A DNA stretch of 39,604 bases from DATKKG01 sp964475215 (GTDB lineage: Archaea > Thermoproteota > Nitrososphaeria > Conexivisphaerales > DTJL01). The notes beneath the pieces were generated by a model that was not told where the DNA came from, searched no databases, and saw only the letters and a list, made by a program, of their open reading frames with translations. Location of the stretch: positions 1 through 39,604 of the forward strand of contig CAYYVT010000062.1 in assembly GCA_964475215.1 (NCBI GenBank). Reading direction: 5' to 3'. The translations under genes and the position numbers were made by a program. How positions within the stretch are numbered: the stretch's first letter is position 1; the number at the start of each line of letters is the position of its first letter. This document shows positions 7,304 to 15,216 of the stretch, piece after piece.

Positions 7304-7525
7304 ATGAACGTCTCCGGCACCGTAAGGGAGCTCATAAACACGCTCAAGTACAGCAAGAAGAGCGACGCCGCCGAGTTTACGCTCTATATGAAGCTCGTCC
7401 TCCTCGGCGTGGCGGTGGTGGGCGGAGTGGCGTTCGTCATACACATGGTGGCGACCATCATCAGCAACTTCTTGGCCCCCAGCAGCTCTTCCATCGTCGC
7501 CACCCTTCTCAAGTTGGTGGCTTAG
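7304..7525 (+). CDS. secE: Preprotein translocase subunit SecE (Sec61 gamma)
   Basis: A 73-residue protein with a cytoplasmic amphipathic helix (VRELINTLKYSKKSDAAEFTLYMKL) followed by one membrane span (LLGVAVVGGVAFVIHMVATII), the standard archaeal SecE plan for the clamp around SecY. The frame is open upstream to GTG 7250, but the TATA-like box at 7269-7280 and the family length favour the ATG at 7304, giving a nearly leaderless transcript. The C-terminal extension of about 20 residues after the membrane span is slightly longer than usual. It is immediately followed by spt5, L11, L1 and L10, a conserved archaeal and bacterial order. Confidence 0.9.
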   Translation: MNVSGTVRELINTLKYSKKSDAAEFTLYMKLVLLGVAVVGGVAFVIHMVATIISNFLAPSSSSIVATLLKLVA

Positions 7526-7529
7526 GCAT

Positions 7530-8000
7530 TTGGCCGTAGAGGTCAAGTCGTCCCCTTCTCACATCTTTGTAGTCAAGGTCACAGGAGGGCAGGAGCGGAA
7601 CGTCGTCAACCTCGTAGCGAATAGGGTCGAAGCAAGGAAGACCCCGGTCCTTTCACTGATCTATAGCGAGAAGATGAAGGGCTACCTCCTGATAGAGGCC
7701 CTTTCGGCGCAGGCCGTAAGCGACGCAGTCTCCGGCGTCAAACACGTCAGGAGCTACGTGCCAGGCGTGATGACGCTGGCCGACATCGCCTCCCTAATCG
7801 CAGCGAAGCCCCCCATCGAGGAGCTCAAGGTGGACCAGATAGTCGAGGTCACTGGCGGGCCTTTCAAGGGCATGAGGGCAAAGGTCGGCAGGTACGACAC
7901 CGCCAAGAAGGAGGCCACGGTCACTCTCATCGACGCCCCCTACCAGCTTCAGGTCACCATAGACGCGGGTTACCTGAAGCTCGTCTCGGCCGGCAAGTAG
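7530..8000 (+). CDS. spt5: Transcription elongation factor Spt5/NusG
   Basis: Archaeal Spt5 binds the RNA polymerase clamp and, with Spt4, increases processivity and couples transcription to translation. The 156-residue protein has an NGN domain (residues 8-95: HIFVVKVTGGQERNVVNLVANRV, then KMKGYLLIEAL and VKHVRSYVPGVM) and a KOW domain (LKVDQIVEVTGGPFKGMRAKVGRYDTAKKEATVTLI). It starts at TTG only four bases after the secE stop, so it is surely co-transcribed. Length and domain order are typical. Confidence 0.96.
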   Translation: MAVEVKSSPSHIFVVKVTGGQERNVVNLVANRVEARKTPVLSLIYSEKMKGYLLIEALSAQAVSDAVSGVKHVRSYVPGVMTLADIASLIAAKPPIEELKVDQIVEVTGGPFKGMRAKVGRYDTAKKEATVTLIDAPYQLQVTIDAGYLKLVSAGK

Positions 8001-8016
8001 GCGGCGCCAAGAGGAC

Positions 8017-8028
8017 AACTTTTAAGTG
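8017..8028 (+). promoter_or_regulatory. TATA box for the L11-L1-L10 genes
   Basis: ACTTTTAAGTGC, just after the spt5 stop, would start a transcript near 8049. That leaves a leader of about 28 bases containing GGAAGGGA before the ATG at 8077. Confidence 0.45.
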
Positions 8029-8076
8029 CCAGTGTAAGGGGAGTCTGTGCGCTTACGGTCTAGGAAGGGATACGAA

Positions 8077-8571
8077 ATGGGTGAAAACAAGGTCATAAAC
8101 CTCTTGGTCACCGGCGGTGAGGCCAACGCTGGGCCGCCGCTGGGACCGGCCCTCGGCCCTCTCGGGGTCAACGTCGTTGCCGTCGTCAAGAGGATCAACG
8201 AGCTTACCTCCGAATACTCTGGGATGCGCGTCCCAGTGAAGGTGTCCGTCGACACCGAGAACAAGAGCTTCGAAGTAGAGGTAGGCCTGCCCACGACATC
8301 AGCTCTCATCGCGAAGGAGGCCAAGATAGCCAAGGGTTCGGGAACCCCCAAGGCCACCTTCGCAGGGAACTTGACGGTGGACCAGCTCCTCAAGCTGGCC
8401 AAGATCAAGTTCGGGAAGACCTACGCAGCCACCTACAAGTCGGCGGCCAGGGAGATCGTGGGCGCCTGCGTCAGCATGGGCATCACCATCGAAGGGAAGG
8501 ACCCACGTGTCTTCCTCGTGGAGGTCGAAGAGGGGAAGTGGGACCAGCAGCTGATGGGTCAAGGTAGTTAG
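8077..8571 (+). CDS. rpl11: Ribosomal protein L11
   Basis: L11 forms the GTPase-associated centre with 23S rRNA and the stalk. The family N-terminus MGENKVINLLVTGGEANAGPPLGPALGPLGVNV begins at the ATG at 8077. The frame is open to GTG 8047, but those ten residues are not part of the family, and GGAAGGGA provides a ribosome-binding site for 8077. The C-terminal rRNA-binding domain is complete (LTVDQLLKLAKIKF, then SAAREIVGACVSMGITIEGKDP). The 164-residue length is normal for archaea. A promoter-like box after spt5 suggests partly independent transcription. Confidence 0.96.
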   Translation: MGENKVINLLVTGGEANAGPPLGPALGPLGVNVVAVVKRINELTSEYSGMRVPVKVSVDTENKSFEVEVGLPTTSALIAKEAKIAKGSGTPKATFAGNLTVDQLLKLAKIKFGKTYAATYKSAAREIVGACVSMGITIEGKDPRVFLVEVEEGKWDQQLMGQGS

Positions 8572-8573
8572 AA

Positions 8574-9224
8574 TTGGCAGACAGGAACTCTTTCATCAAG
8601 ATGATTGACGAGGCCAAGTCCAAGGCCTCGAAACGAAAGTTCACCCAGTCCGTGGAGCTGTATGTAATCATGGACCCCTTCAAGGTCAAGGCCGCCGATG
8701 TCAGCATCAACGACACCGTCAGCCTCCCGAACAAGGTCGCCGAGAAGGCGAGGATATGCGTGCTCGCCTCGGGAGATCTGGCTTTGAGGGCCAAGAGGGC
8801 CAACGTCGAGCAGATAGTTGCCCCCGACGAGCTGGACAGGCTCGGGACAAACAAGAAGGACGCCAAGAAGCTCGCAAGGGAGAACGACTTCTTCCTTGCG
8901 GACACCTCCCTGATGCCAAGGGTGGGCAAGTCGCTAGGCCCCTACCTGGGCCCACGGGGGAAGATGCCTCTCCCCATCACGGTCAGCTCCCCGCTGGACG
9001 CCATGATCGAACGGCTGAGGGGTAGCGTGCGCGTAAGGACCAGGGCCCACAGCGCCATATCCTGCAAGATAGGGACCGAGGACATGGAGAGCGACAAGCT
9101 CGCTGACAACGCCCTTGCCGTCCTGGACAGCCTCGACAAGAAGATACCCGGCGGCATCAAGAGCGTCAAGAAGTACGGGGTCAAGCTTTCGATGGGCGGC
9201 ATCGCCAAGGGTTCGGGAGCCTGA
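8574..9224 (+). CDS. rpl1: Ribosomal protein L1
   Basis: L1 forms the mobile L1 stalk of the 50S subunit, and in archaea it can autogenously repress its own mRNA. The 216-residue protein has the two-domain L1 pattern, with KRKFTQSVELYVIM at the start, SLMPRVGKSLGPYLGPRGKMPLPI (the conserved 'lGP.LGprGkMP.P' loop) in domain II, and IKSVKKYGVKLSMG at the end. It starts at TTG two bases after the L11 stop, so translation is probably coupled. A possible L1-binding mimic in the leader was not identified. Confidence 0.96.
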   Translation: MADRNSFIKMIDEAKSKASKRKFTQSVELYVIMDPFKVKAADVSINDTVSLPNKVAEKARICVLASGDLALRAKRANVEQIVAPDELDRLGTNKKDAKKLARENDFFLADTSLMPRVGKSLGPYLGPRGKMPLPITVSSPLDAMIERLRGSVRVRTRAHSAISCKIGTEDMESDKLADNALAVLDSLDKKIPGGIKSVKKYGVKLSMGGIAKGSGA

Positions 9225-9229
9225 TTTCG

Positions 9230-10093
9230 ATGGCAGTAGCCAAGCAGTATCCCGAGAGCAAGGTCCAACAGTTCAGCAGGATCAAGGAGCTTGCTTCGAA
9301 GTATGACGTCATCGCCCTTGCCAACCTGAACAAGGTCCGCTCCACTCAGATAATGGAGCTGAGGCGGAAGTTCAGGGGAGAGCTTGTGCTTGCCGTCGCC
9401 AAGAACCGCATAGCTGCGAAGGCCCTTGACGCGGTCGAGAAGGAGAACCTGAAGTCTCTCCACCCGTCTCTCACCGGCCAGAACCTTTTCCTCTTTACCA
9501 ACATGAACCCGTTCAAGCTCAACCTCCTCCTAGAGAAGGGCAAGATCTACCTGCCGGCCAAGGCGGGCGACGTAGCCACCGAGGAGATAGTCGTCCCCGC
9601 AGGCAACACGGGCATCCCGCCCGGTCCCGTGCTTAGCGAGTTCAAGGACTCCAAGGTCATCACCAAGATTGAATCAGGCAGCATCTGGGTCACCAAGGAC
9701 ACGGTTGTGGCGAGCCCAGGCGACACGATTAACACGAGGCTGGCCTCGCTGCTCTCCAAGCTGGGGATGAAGCCCATCAAGGCCGGCATGGCCCTCTCGA
9801 TGGTCTACTGGAACGGCCTCTTGATAGCCGAGAAGGACGTCAGGCTTGACATCGAATCATTCATCAGCGACATAGGGGTCTCTGCAAGGCAGGCCTTCAA
9901 CGTTGCCTTCGAGGCCAAGTACCCGGCCAAGGAGGTCCTCATCGTCATCCTCGTGGACTCAATGACCAAGGCGCTAGCCGTCGCCGCCAAGGCCAACTAT
10001 GTCACCAAGGATACCGCCGCGGCGATCCTGAAGAACGCCGAGCTCGATGCCTACAAACTGATGGAGCTCACTAAGGAAGCGCCGAAGCAGTAG
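9230..10093 (+). CDS. rpl10: Ribosomal protein L10 (P0) without acidic stalk tail
   Basis: P0 anchors the L11/23S region to the L12 (P1) dimers that recruit translation GTPases. Residues 1-110 match the rRNA-binding domain (FSRIKELASKYDVIALANLNKVRSTQIMELRRKFRGE). The archaeal insertion domain (LPAKAGDVATEEIVVPAGNTGIPPGPVLSEF) and P1-binding helices follow (ISDIGVSARQAFNVAFEAKYPAKEVL). The protein stops at 287 residues with MELTKEAPKQ. It lacks the Glu/Lys-rich hinge and GLxxLFG-type terminal motif that many archaeal P0 proteins carry at about 320-340 residues. No L12/P1 gene follows it here. It starts at ATG, five bases after L1. Confidence 0.95.
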   Translation: MAVAKQYPESKVQQFSRIKELASKYDVIALANLNKVRSTQIMELRRKFRGELVLAVAKNRIAAKALDAVEKENLKSLHPSLTGQNLFLFTNMNPFKLNLLLEKGKIYLPAKAGDVATEEIVVPAGNTGIPPGPVLSEFKDSKVITKIESGSIWVTKDTVVASPGDTINTRLASLLSKLGMKPIKAGMALSMVYWNGLLIAEKDVRLDIESFISDIGVSARQAFNVAFEAKYPAKEVLIVILVDSMTKALAVAAKANYVTKDTAAAILKNAELDAYKLMELTKEAPKQ

Positions 10094-10179
10094 GGTCAGG
10101 GCGCATCCCGGAAGCGACGAATGGCCCACCTCAGACACGTTTTTAGGCCGCTGCCTACTCCTCGATATACCGAGCCAGA

Positions 10180-11883
10180 TTGAGGATCAGGATGGTTGCA
10201 TCTGCGCTCGTTGTTCTCGTTCTCATAGTGAGCGCCGTCGGGGTCATCGCGATTCAGGCCAACCCGTCCAGCAAGATTCAGCACATAGTCTTCATCGTCC
10301 AAGAGAACCATTCGTTCGACAACTACTTCGGCACCTATCCGGGGGTCGTCGGGATTTCGTCCAAGACGTCGGTCCCCGTCAGCCTGGACAGCGACAACGG
10401 TTCCGTGCAGCCCTTCCACCTGAACGTCACCGAACCCATAATGATTGTAGGTGACGAGCTTCCCCCTGGCGTTTCCGACCCAGACCAGCTCCCGGCGGGG
10501 GTCGATGCGGATGACTTGGCCGCCATCGCAAACACTGCCATGGCCCCCTTCCCCATGGACAACGAGAACATCGCAGGCGACCTCAGCCATGCCTGGGCCG
10601 TCGCCCATGAGGCCTACGACAACGGCAAGATGGATGGCTTCGTGGCAGCCGAGGGGAGCAACCTGACCATGGGATACTACGACAGGCAGGACATACCCTA
10701 CTACTGGGACTACGCCAACTACTACACCCTCGACGACGACTTCTTCTCCTCTGAGATGGGGCCCTCCTTTCCCAATCACCTCTACATCGCTTCCGGCAGC
10801 AACGGGCCCGTCACCCTGAACTATAGCTGGGTGTTAGACAATGGGATCATCGACAACCCTGGCGCCGCGGTCCCATGGTCCGTCTTCAACTTGACCTGGG
10901 CTACTTTGGCCCAGGAGATGAGCCTGGCCGGATTGAGCTGGGCTTGGTACGACGGTGACGCGAACGCTACGGCGCCCACAATTTGGAACGTTCTGCCTCT
11001 TTTCAGCTACTTCCAGGAGCATCCAGAGCAGCTGACCGAGCACGTGAAGAACACACAGTCGTTCATCACCGACATCCAAACCGGCAACATGCCGGCGGTT
11101 TCTTGGATAATCCCAGGCGCATGGACTCCGCCCACCTATCCCTCTGCCTGCAAGGGCATCTCCGTGGACGAGCACCCGCCCGCGAGGAGCGACTGCGGCA
11201 TGGACTACGTGAGCTACCTTGTCAACCAGGTGATGGAGAGCCAGTACTGGCAATCCACCGCCATCATAATCACTTGGGACGACTATGGAGGCTTCTACGA
11301 CAACGTCGCCCCGCCTCAGGTGGATCTCTACGGCGAGGGCTTCCGCGTTCCCACGCTCGTGATATCCCCATGGGCCAAGCCTGGTTACATCGACAATACG
11401 CAGTACGAATTCGCATCGATGCTCAAGTTCGCAGAGGCGAACTTCAACCTGCCCTCGCTCGGCGACAGGGACGTCCTTGCGAACAACATGATGAACTCCT
11501 TTGACTTCTCTCAGTCGCCCCGTCCCGAGGTGATCGAAGGCATGAACTTCGTGGGGCCGGGCAACTCCACACCCCCGATCATAATCCCCACCGAGATATC
11601 GACCACCGCTACCACCACGGCTACGACCACAGCTACCACCACCGCCACCATCACGACCACGGCCGTCTCCACCACGACGGCCACGGTTACATCCACTCCC
11701 ACCGTGACCCCCACCATGACTTCCACCGTGACCTCCACCGTCGCTCAGACCACCACTGTTACCGCCACGGGAGCTTCGCCCTCTTTGCTCTTCGCCGGCG
11801 AAGTAGTCGTGGCCGCCGGAGTGGCGCTGCTGGCTGCCGTGGCCGTGCTGGCCTGGGTTAGAAGGCCAAAGCATCCTCCCTGA
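10180..11883 (+). CDS. Membrane-anchored extracellular phosphoesterase (phospholipase C/acid phosphatase family)
   Basis: A 567-residue exported enzyme. An N-terminal hydrophobic segment (residues 5-26) is followed by the PF04185-type core. It opens with HIVFIVQENHSFDNYFGTYPG, the metal/nucleophile-proximal signature. Next come YDNGKMDGFV, TLDDDFFSSEMGPSFPNHLYIASG and TWDDYGGFYDNVAPP, then RVPTLVISPWAKPGYID near residue 400. The family hydrolyses phosphodiesters or phosphomonoesters such as phosphatidylcholine, and the substrate cannot be decided here. After residue 470 comes a Thr-rich stalk of about 55 residues, then a membrane span (LLFAGEVVVAAGVALLAAVAVLAWV) and a basic tail RRPKHPP, so it is displayed outside and anchored at the C-terminus. 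TTG 10180 or ATG 10192 may be the start; a GTTTTTAGG box lies about 37 bases upstream. Confidence 0.9.
   Translation: MRIRMVASALVVLVLIVSAVGVIAIQANPSSKIQHIVFIVQENHSFDNYFGTYPGVVGISSKTSVPVSLDSDNGSVQPFHLNVTEPIMIVGDELPPGVSDPDQLPAGVDADDLAAIANTAMAPFPMDNENIAGDLSHAWAVAHEAYDNGKMDGFVAAEGSNLTMGYYDRQDIPYYWDYANYYTLDDDFFSSEMGPSFPNHLYIASGSNGPVTLNYSWVLDNGIIDNPGAAVPWSVFNLTWATLAQEMSLAGLSWAWYDGDANATAPTIWNVLPLFSYFQEHPEQLTEHVKNTQSFITDIQTGNMPAVSWIIPGAWTPPTYPSACKGISVDEHPPARSDCGMDYVSYLVNQVMESQYWQSTAIIITWDDYGGFYDNVAPPQVDLYGEGFRVPTLVISPWAKPGYIDNTQYEFASMLKFAEANFNLPSLGDRDVLANNMMNSFDFSQSPRPEVIEGMNFVGPGNSTPPIIIPTEISTTATTTATTTATTTATITTTAVSTTTATVTSTPTVTPTMTSTVTSTVAQTTTVTATGASPSLLFAGEVVVAAGVALLAAVAVLAWVRRPKHPP
11600..11770 (+). 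repeat. Thr-codon-rich low-complexity stalk repeat
   Basis: Imperfect short repeats of ACC/ACG/GCT-type codons encode a Thr/Ala/Val stalk between the phosphoesterase domain and the membrane anchor. Such stalks are typical of glycosylated archaeal surface proteins. Confidence 0.7.
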
Positions 11884-11898
11884 TGCCGCCATGGCGGC

Positions 11899-12438
11899 CT
11901 ATTCCAGCACTTTTCTGTAGATCACTGCGAGAGCCATCGTCAGTGAAATGCACGCAGCGACGATCGTCCACTGGCACATTACGCACATGGACATCGAGCG
12001 CTGTGAGTTACCCTGTATCGAATGGTTGGCCGCGATTACCGCCTCGGTGATTTCACCTTGGGCCTCGGCCAGGCTGGCCGATAGGGCGTCAATCCCGTCC
12101 AATAGGCTGCATCTCTGCTGTGGCATGAGGCTCGCTGAGTTCGCCTCTGCGGCGAGTTCATCGAGCTGAGAGATGAGTTGCTGGCAGGTGGAGTTGATCG
12201 TAACCAGCTTGTCCATGGAGGCTTGCAAGGAGACGGCGCATGCAGACGAGCTCGAAGTCCCATTTTCAACGCCGGCGACCATCCCCCTCTCCTCCGACAG
12301 GACGACGTTCGCAGCTGAGGAGATGTCGCTCAGCCTTTCGGCAAGCGCGCCATAATCAGCCGAGCTTGCGGCCGCCGCCTGGCTCACAGCCAGGACGAGC
12401 GCCAAGGCGACCACCGCTGCTCCAACTCTCGTCATCAT
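11899..12438 (-). CDS. Exported membrane-anchored coiled-coil protein, unknown
   Basis: A 179-residue protein with a signal peptide (residues 2-24, ending AAAASSAD). A helical, Ser/Ala-rich ectodomain follows (RLSDISSAANVVLSEERGMVAGVENG, and DELAAEANSASLMPQQRCSLLDGIDALSASLAEAQGEITEAV). It contains three isolated cysteines and several N-glycosylation sequons (NGTSS, NSTC, NHSI). A C-terminal CxxC (CVMC) leads into one membrane span with a short RKVLE tail. I do not recognise a family. Its ATG overlaps the stop of the upstream nuclease-like gene as ATGA, so the two are translationally coupled. It is convergent with the phosphoesterase, 15 bases away. Confidence 0.7.
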   Translation of the reverse strand: MMTRVGAAVVALALVLAVSQAAAASSADYGALAERLSDISSAANVVLSEERGMVAGVENGTSSSSACAVSLQASMDKLVTINSTCQQLISQLDELAAEANSASLMPQQRCSLLDGIDALSASLAEAQGEITEAVIAANHSIQGNSQRSMSMCVMCQWTIVAACISLTMALAVIYRKVLE

Positions 12439-12881
12439 GCCCTCCCGTCTCCCCTGACTGTCAGCTGCTGCGGACCTTCCGCGCTGCTAAGTGCACCTCT
12501 AGAAGGATCATATCTCACGAATGGGAAGGCGTCCTGGTAGATGCTCCAGCACGGGAGGAGTCGTATCCCCTCTCTGCTGCACGCATCCCACAGGGGACCG
12601 AATACGCGCATATTCCCCACCAACAGGATAGTGACTTCGGGCTTCAGCTCGTCCCTGTACCTGCGCACTTGGTTGAGGACCTGGAACCAGTTGCTCCTCC
12701 TCACGTTCATCTTGCATTCGATGATCACCCTCTTCCCGTCCTTCTCCGCCACTATGTCGCACCCCCGCCTGTTGGCTTTCAAGGCGAACCCCTTGTTTCG
12801 CAGGCTTTCAGCCACCGCCTTCTCCAGGAAGTCCCCTACATCTGAACTGGTCCCAAGAGAAACGAACAGGCTTCGGCGCAC
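12435..12881 (-). CDS. PD-(D/E)XK nuclease-like protein
   Basis: A 148-residue protein with the restriction-endonuclease-like core: an N-terminal helix (DVGDFLEKAVAESLRNKGF), then GCDIVAEKDGKRVIIECKMNV. This supplies the D-x12-E-x-K catalytic triad (D42, E55, K57), followed by the helix WFQVLNQVRRYRDELKPEVTILLVGN. This matches Mrr/archaeal-HJR-type nuclease folds, but the particular family and substrate are unknown. A CTTTTTATC box on the minus strand at about 12906-12914 lies about 28 bases before GTG 12881, giving a leaderless start. The coupling to a secreted coiled-coil protein is odd for a DNA nuclease. A role in host defence or DNA repair is only conjecture. Confidence 0.75.
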   Translation of the reverse strand: MRRSLFVSLGTSSDVGDFLEKAVAESLRNKGFALKANRRGCDIVAEKDGKRVIIECKMNVRRSNWFQVLNQVRRYRDELKPEVTILLVGNMRVFGPLWDACSREGIRLLPCWSIYQDAFPFVRYDPSRGALSSAEGPQQLTVRGDGRA

Positions 12882-12943
12882 TGATACCCATAGCCGTCGG
12901 CAAGATAAAAAGATGCGTCTTGCAGCTGATTACATCGTCAGGC

Positions 12944-13240
12944 CTAGAGCCATTCCTTCAGGGACTTGGACTTTGAGGCCTCCAGGTATCCCTTAAGGTT
13001 GGCACCAAGAGGCTTCTTCCCCCTGAAGCGGTCATCCACAACCCGGAGCTGGCCCTGCAGGAAGGCAATCTGTCTCCAGTTGGTCCGGAAGCTGGCTTCT
13101 AGCCTTTCTATTTCTCGCCTCAGCTGAAGTGGAGACATGGAACTCCACTGTGTCGACGAGCTCATGGCGGCCCTCCTACCCAGCTGCTCCATGTCCGCCC
13201 ACACCTGCCTCTCCCAACGTTCGAGCATCCGCTGGCTCAC
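12944..13240 (-). CDS. Charged helical protein, unknown
   Basis: A 98-residue, Arg/Lys/Trp-rich protein predicted to be nearly all helix (MLERWERQVWADMEQLGRRAAM, and LQLRREIERLEASFRTNWRQIAFLQGQLRVVDDRF). It ends in GYLEASKSKSLKEWL. No family is recognised and no membrane segment is present. The start is GTG 13240, with ATG 13228 an alternative. No clear promoter was found. It precedes the nuclease gene on the same strand, with a 62-base gap that contains the nuclease promoter. Confidence 0.55.
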   Translation of the reverse strand: MSQRMLERWERQVWADMEQLGRRAAMSSSTQWSSMSPLQLRREIERLEASFRTNWRQIAFLQGQLRVVDDRFRGKKPLGANLKGYLEASKSKSLKEWL

Positions 13241-13309
13241 GGCCCATCATCCCTAGGCAGGCTCGGTGCCCAGGAGGCAAACCTCCCCCCAGATCGCGTC
13301 GGGATCGCC

Positions 13310-13470
13310 TCACGTTCTTTCCGCGAAATTCGCATCTTCGATTTCAATTAATGAATGGTGGCGATTTAAGACGAGCCGTCTTTCATTATATGGCGAATAT
13401 GCATCAGTAGTGGAACCAATAGATTTGCACTTGAGAGTTTATTCAGAACTGTTGAAATTGGGTCCCTAGC
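13310..13470. other. AT-rich intergenic stretch
   Basis: This segment is clearly richer in A/T than its surroundings. It contains TATA-like boxes (GATTTAAG near 13364, GTTTATTC near 13437) that could serve the downstream metalloprotease-like gene. A possible frame ending at 13469 has no family resemblance and is not called. Confidence 0.4.
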
Positions 13471-13483
13471 CAGGCGTCCCGTC

Positions 13484-13960
13484 ATGGGTGAGAGCTTGGT
13501 CCTTCAGGGGCCCGTGGGGCATCGCGGGCGTCGACGGGCCACCAGGATCCATGTGAGCAATCGAGCCGTTCGCCATGCCCTGAACGAGACGCTCTCAAGG
13601 CTACCGGCCTCTGCCACCAACATCCCCACCCTGGCCTCCATAACGGCAAAGGGGACCTCGAAGACCGGCACCCTTGCTGGCCTGACCAGAAGGATAACGT
13701 ATGAAAGAAGGGCCTTTCTCGGACCCTCCAGCTGGAACGAAGAGGTCGTCGTGCAGCGAATCGAGCTTTACGTAGACATCTTGCTTCAGCTTTCCGAGCG
13801 AGCCCGTGTGGCAGTTGTCGCCCATGAGCTCGCCCATGCGTGGCTCAACGACAACGTTCGCCCTGAGGAATCCAGAAGGAGAGAAGCGGAATCCGACGAG
13901 TTAGCGAGGAAGTGGGGGTTCGGAGGAGAACTCGATGCCCTCGCTGACGAAACAGAATGA
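13484..13960 (+). CDS. Second HExxH metalloprotease-like protein
   Basis: A 158-residue protein. The C-terminal half has RVAVVAHELAHAWLNDNV, an HExxH zinc motif (114-118), followed after 15-20 residues by RRREAESDELARKWGF. The Glu/Asp there could be the third ligand, as in M48- or ImmA-like 'E..AD..A' arrangements. The N-terminal half is basic (HRGRRRATRIHVSNRAVRHAL) and may bind nucleic acid. It shows no membrane span and no obvious relationship to the other HExxH protein near 1200-1745. The start is ATG 13484, with a GTTTATTC box about 43 bases upstream. It is next to PC4-like and nuclease-like genes, in what may be an accessory cluster. Confidence 0.65.
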   Translation: MGESLVLQGPVGHRGRRRATRIHVSNRAVRHALNETLSRLPASATNIPTLASITAKGTSKTGTLAGLTRRITYERRAFLGPSSWNEEVVVQRIELYVDILLQLSERARVAVVAHELAHAWLNDNVRPEESRRREAESDELARKWGFGGELDALADETE

Positions 13961-14012
13961 ACCCTGGTCAAGGCCTCCGCATGAAGCAGGTCCGTCGGTG
14001 GCTTTCCTTGGA

Positions 14013-14228
14013 CTACTGAGCCTTCTGGAGCAGCACCATAAGGTCTCCAAGCTTCTCGACCGGAAGAGACACCCCCCTCCTGGTCGGCCCACTGTACCTC
14101 TCCCCGGCAACAAACAGCCGGATGTCCACCCTCTTCCTTCCGTCCCTACCAATGAAAGTGGACACCTTTACGGTGGACCTATCCCCTAACGCGATCTCCC
14201 CGACGGGTTCTGACTTGAATTCACTCAT
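14013..14228 (-). CDS. PC4/Sub1-like single-stranded-DNA-binding protein
   Basis: The protein reads GEIALGDRSTVKVSTFIGRDGRKRVDIRLFVAGERYSGPTRRGVSL and then a C-terminal helix (PVEKLGDLMVLLQKAQ). This is the order of the PC4 (p15) fold: four strands with the 'vdiR.f......ptrkGisL' stretch, then the dimerisation helix. PC4 binds ssDNA and modulates transcription and repair in eukaryotes. Archaeal and phage members exist but are poorly studied. A CCTAAAG box at 14269-14275 favours the ATG at 14228 (71 residues) over the ATG at 14261, which would add 11 residues. Identification is by eye and needs a profile search. Confidence 0.6.
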   Translation of the reverse strand: MSEFKSEPVGEIALGDRSTVKVSTFIGRDGRKRVDIRLFVAGERYSGPTRRGVSLPVEKLGDLMVLLQKAQ

Positions 14229-14347
14229 TCTGCTCTGCCACTCCTCCAGCTGGGCTCCCATGCTTCGACTTTAGGGTTGACCTCTTTCCAGCCCTCCGAA
14301 TTCCTGAAGCATCAGTTATCTACTTCCAAGCCCGAACCCACTCCATC

Positions 14348-15136
14348 TTGCCCTTCAAGTTGTACCATGTGGACGCCTTCACCGATACGATGTTTACCGG
14401 AAACCCGGCCGCCGTGTGCCTCCTCACCGAGCCTGTCTCGGCGTCGTGGATGGAGGCGGTCGCCAGGGAGATGAACCTCTCCGAAACGGCCTTCCTCCAG
14501 CCCAGAAAGGACGGATATGGCCTCAGGTGGTTCACTCCAAAGGTGGAGGTCAGCCTCTGCGGCCACGCCACCCTCGCCAGCGCGCACGCGCTCTTCGAAG
14601 AGGAGGCGGTCCCTTCTTCGAGAACCATCGCGTTTCACACCAAGAGCGGTAGGCTGCTCGCCCGTCGCAGGGATGACCTCATCGAACTCGACTTCCCCCC
14701 TAGGCCTCCGGTGGCCACGAAACCGCTGAAGGCTCTGGAGGCGGCGCTCGGCGCCTCTCCCAAATTTACCGGTCGAAGCAAGGACGATTATCTCGTCGAG
14801 GTTGAGGGAGAGGATTAGCTGAAACGAATGGCCCCCGACTTCGCCGCGTTGGCCAGGGTGGGCACTAGGGGTGTGATCGTCACTTCGCCTTCGAAGTCCA
14901 AAAAATATGACTTCGTCTCCAGGTTCTTCGCTCCAGCGGTCGGCATCAACGAGGATCCGGTGACGGGCTCCGCCCATTGCAGCCTTGGTCCCTATTGGGG
15001 CGCGAAGCTGGGCATGAAGGAGATGGTGGGCTACCAGGCCTCCGCAAGGGGAGGGGTGGTCGAAGTGCGCCTGCAGGGCGGGCGCGTCATGCTGGGTGGC
15101 CGGGCCGTCACCGTCACTTCGGGCCAGCTTCGGTGA
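14348..15136 (+). pseudogene. PhzF-family isomerase interrupted by in-frame TAG
   Basis: Two consecutive frames in the same register together make one complete PhzF-like protein of about 262 residues. The first part has KLYHVDAFTDTMFTGNPAAVCLL, NLSETAFL (the catalytic Glu region) and FTPKVEVSLCGHATLASAHAL. The second has PDFAALARVGTRGVIVTSPS, INEDPVTGSAHCSLGPYWG and the C-terminal strands. Only a single TAG codon (14816-14818) within GED-stop-LKRMAPD separates them, with no frameshift or deletion. TAG is an ordinary stop elsewhere in this window (L31e, L39e), so a recent nonsense mutation, a sequencing error, or two split polypeptides (reinitiation at ATG 14828) are all possible. The start is TTG. 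Confidence 0.85.
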
Positions 15137-15216
15137 ACTCAAGTCGCCGAACCCCCATTTCCAAACATTCGAAGTCAAGGTTTATCTAACGAAGAGGGCT
15201 AAGTTCGAGCCGGACA

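Noticed and set aside
10834..11892. Long minus-strand frame rich in Gly/Arg
   Set aside because: Antisense to the phosphoesterase; its low-complexity part mirrors the Thr-rich stalk.
13266..13469. AT-rich plus-strand frame of 67 residues
   Set aside because: No promoter in front of its start, no recognisable domain; likely intergenic.
14816..14818. Pyrrolysine-type decoding of TAG in phzF
   Set aside because: TAG ends several intact genes here and no pyl gene is visible; nonsense mutation or error is simpler.
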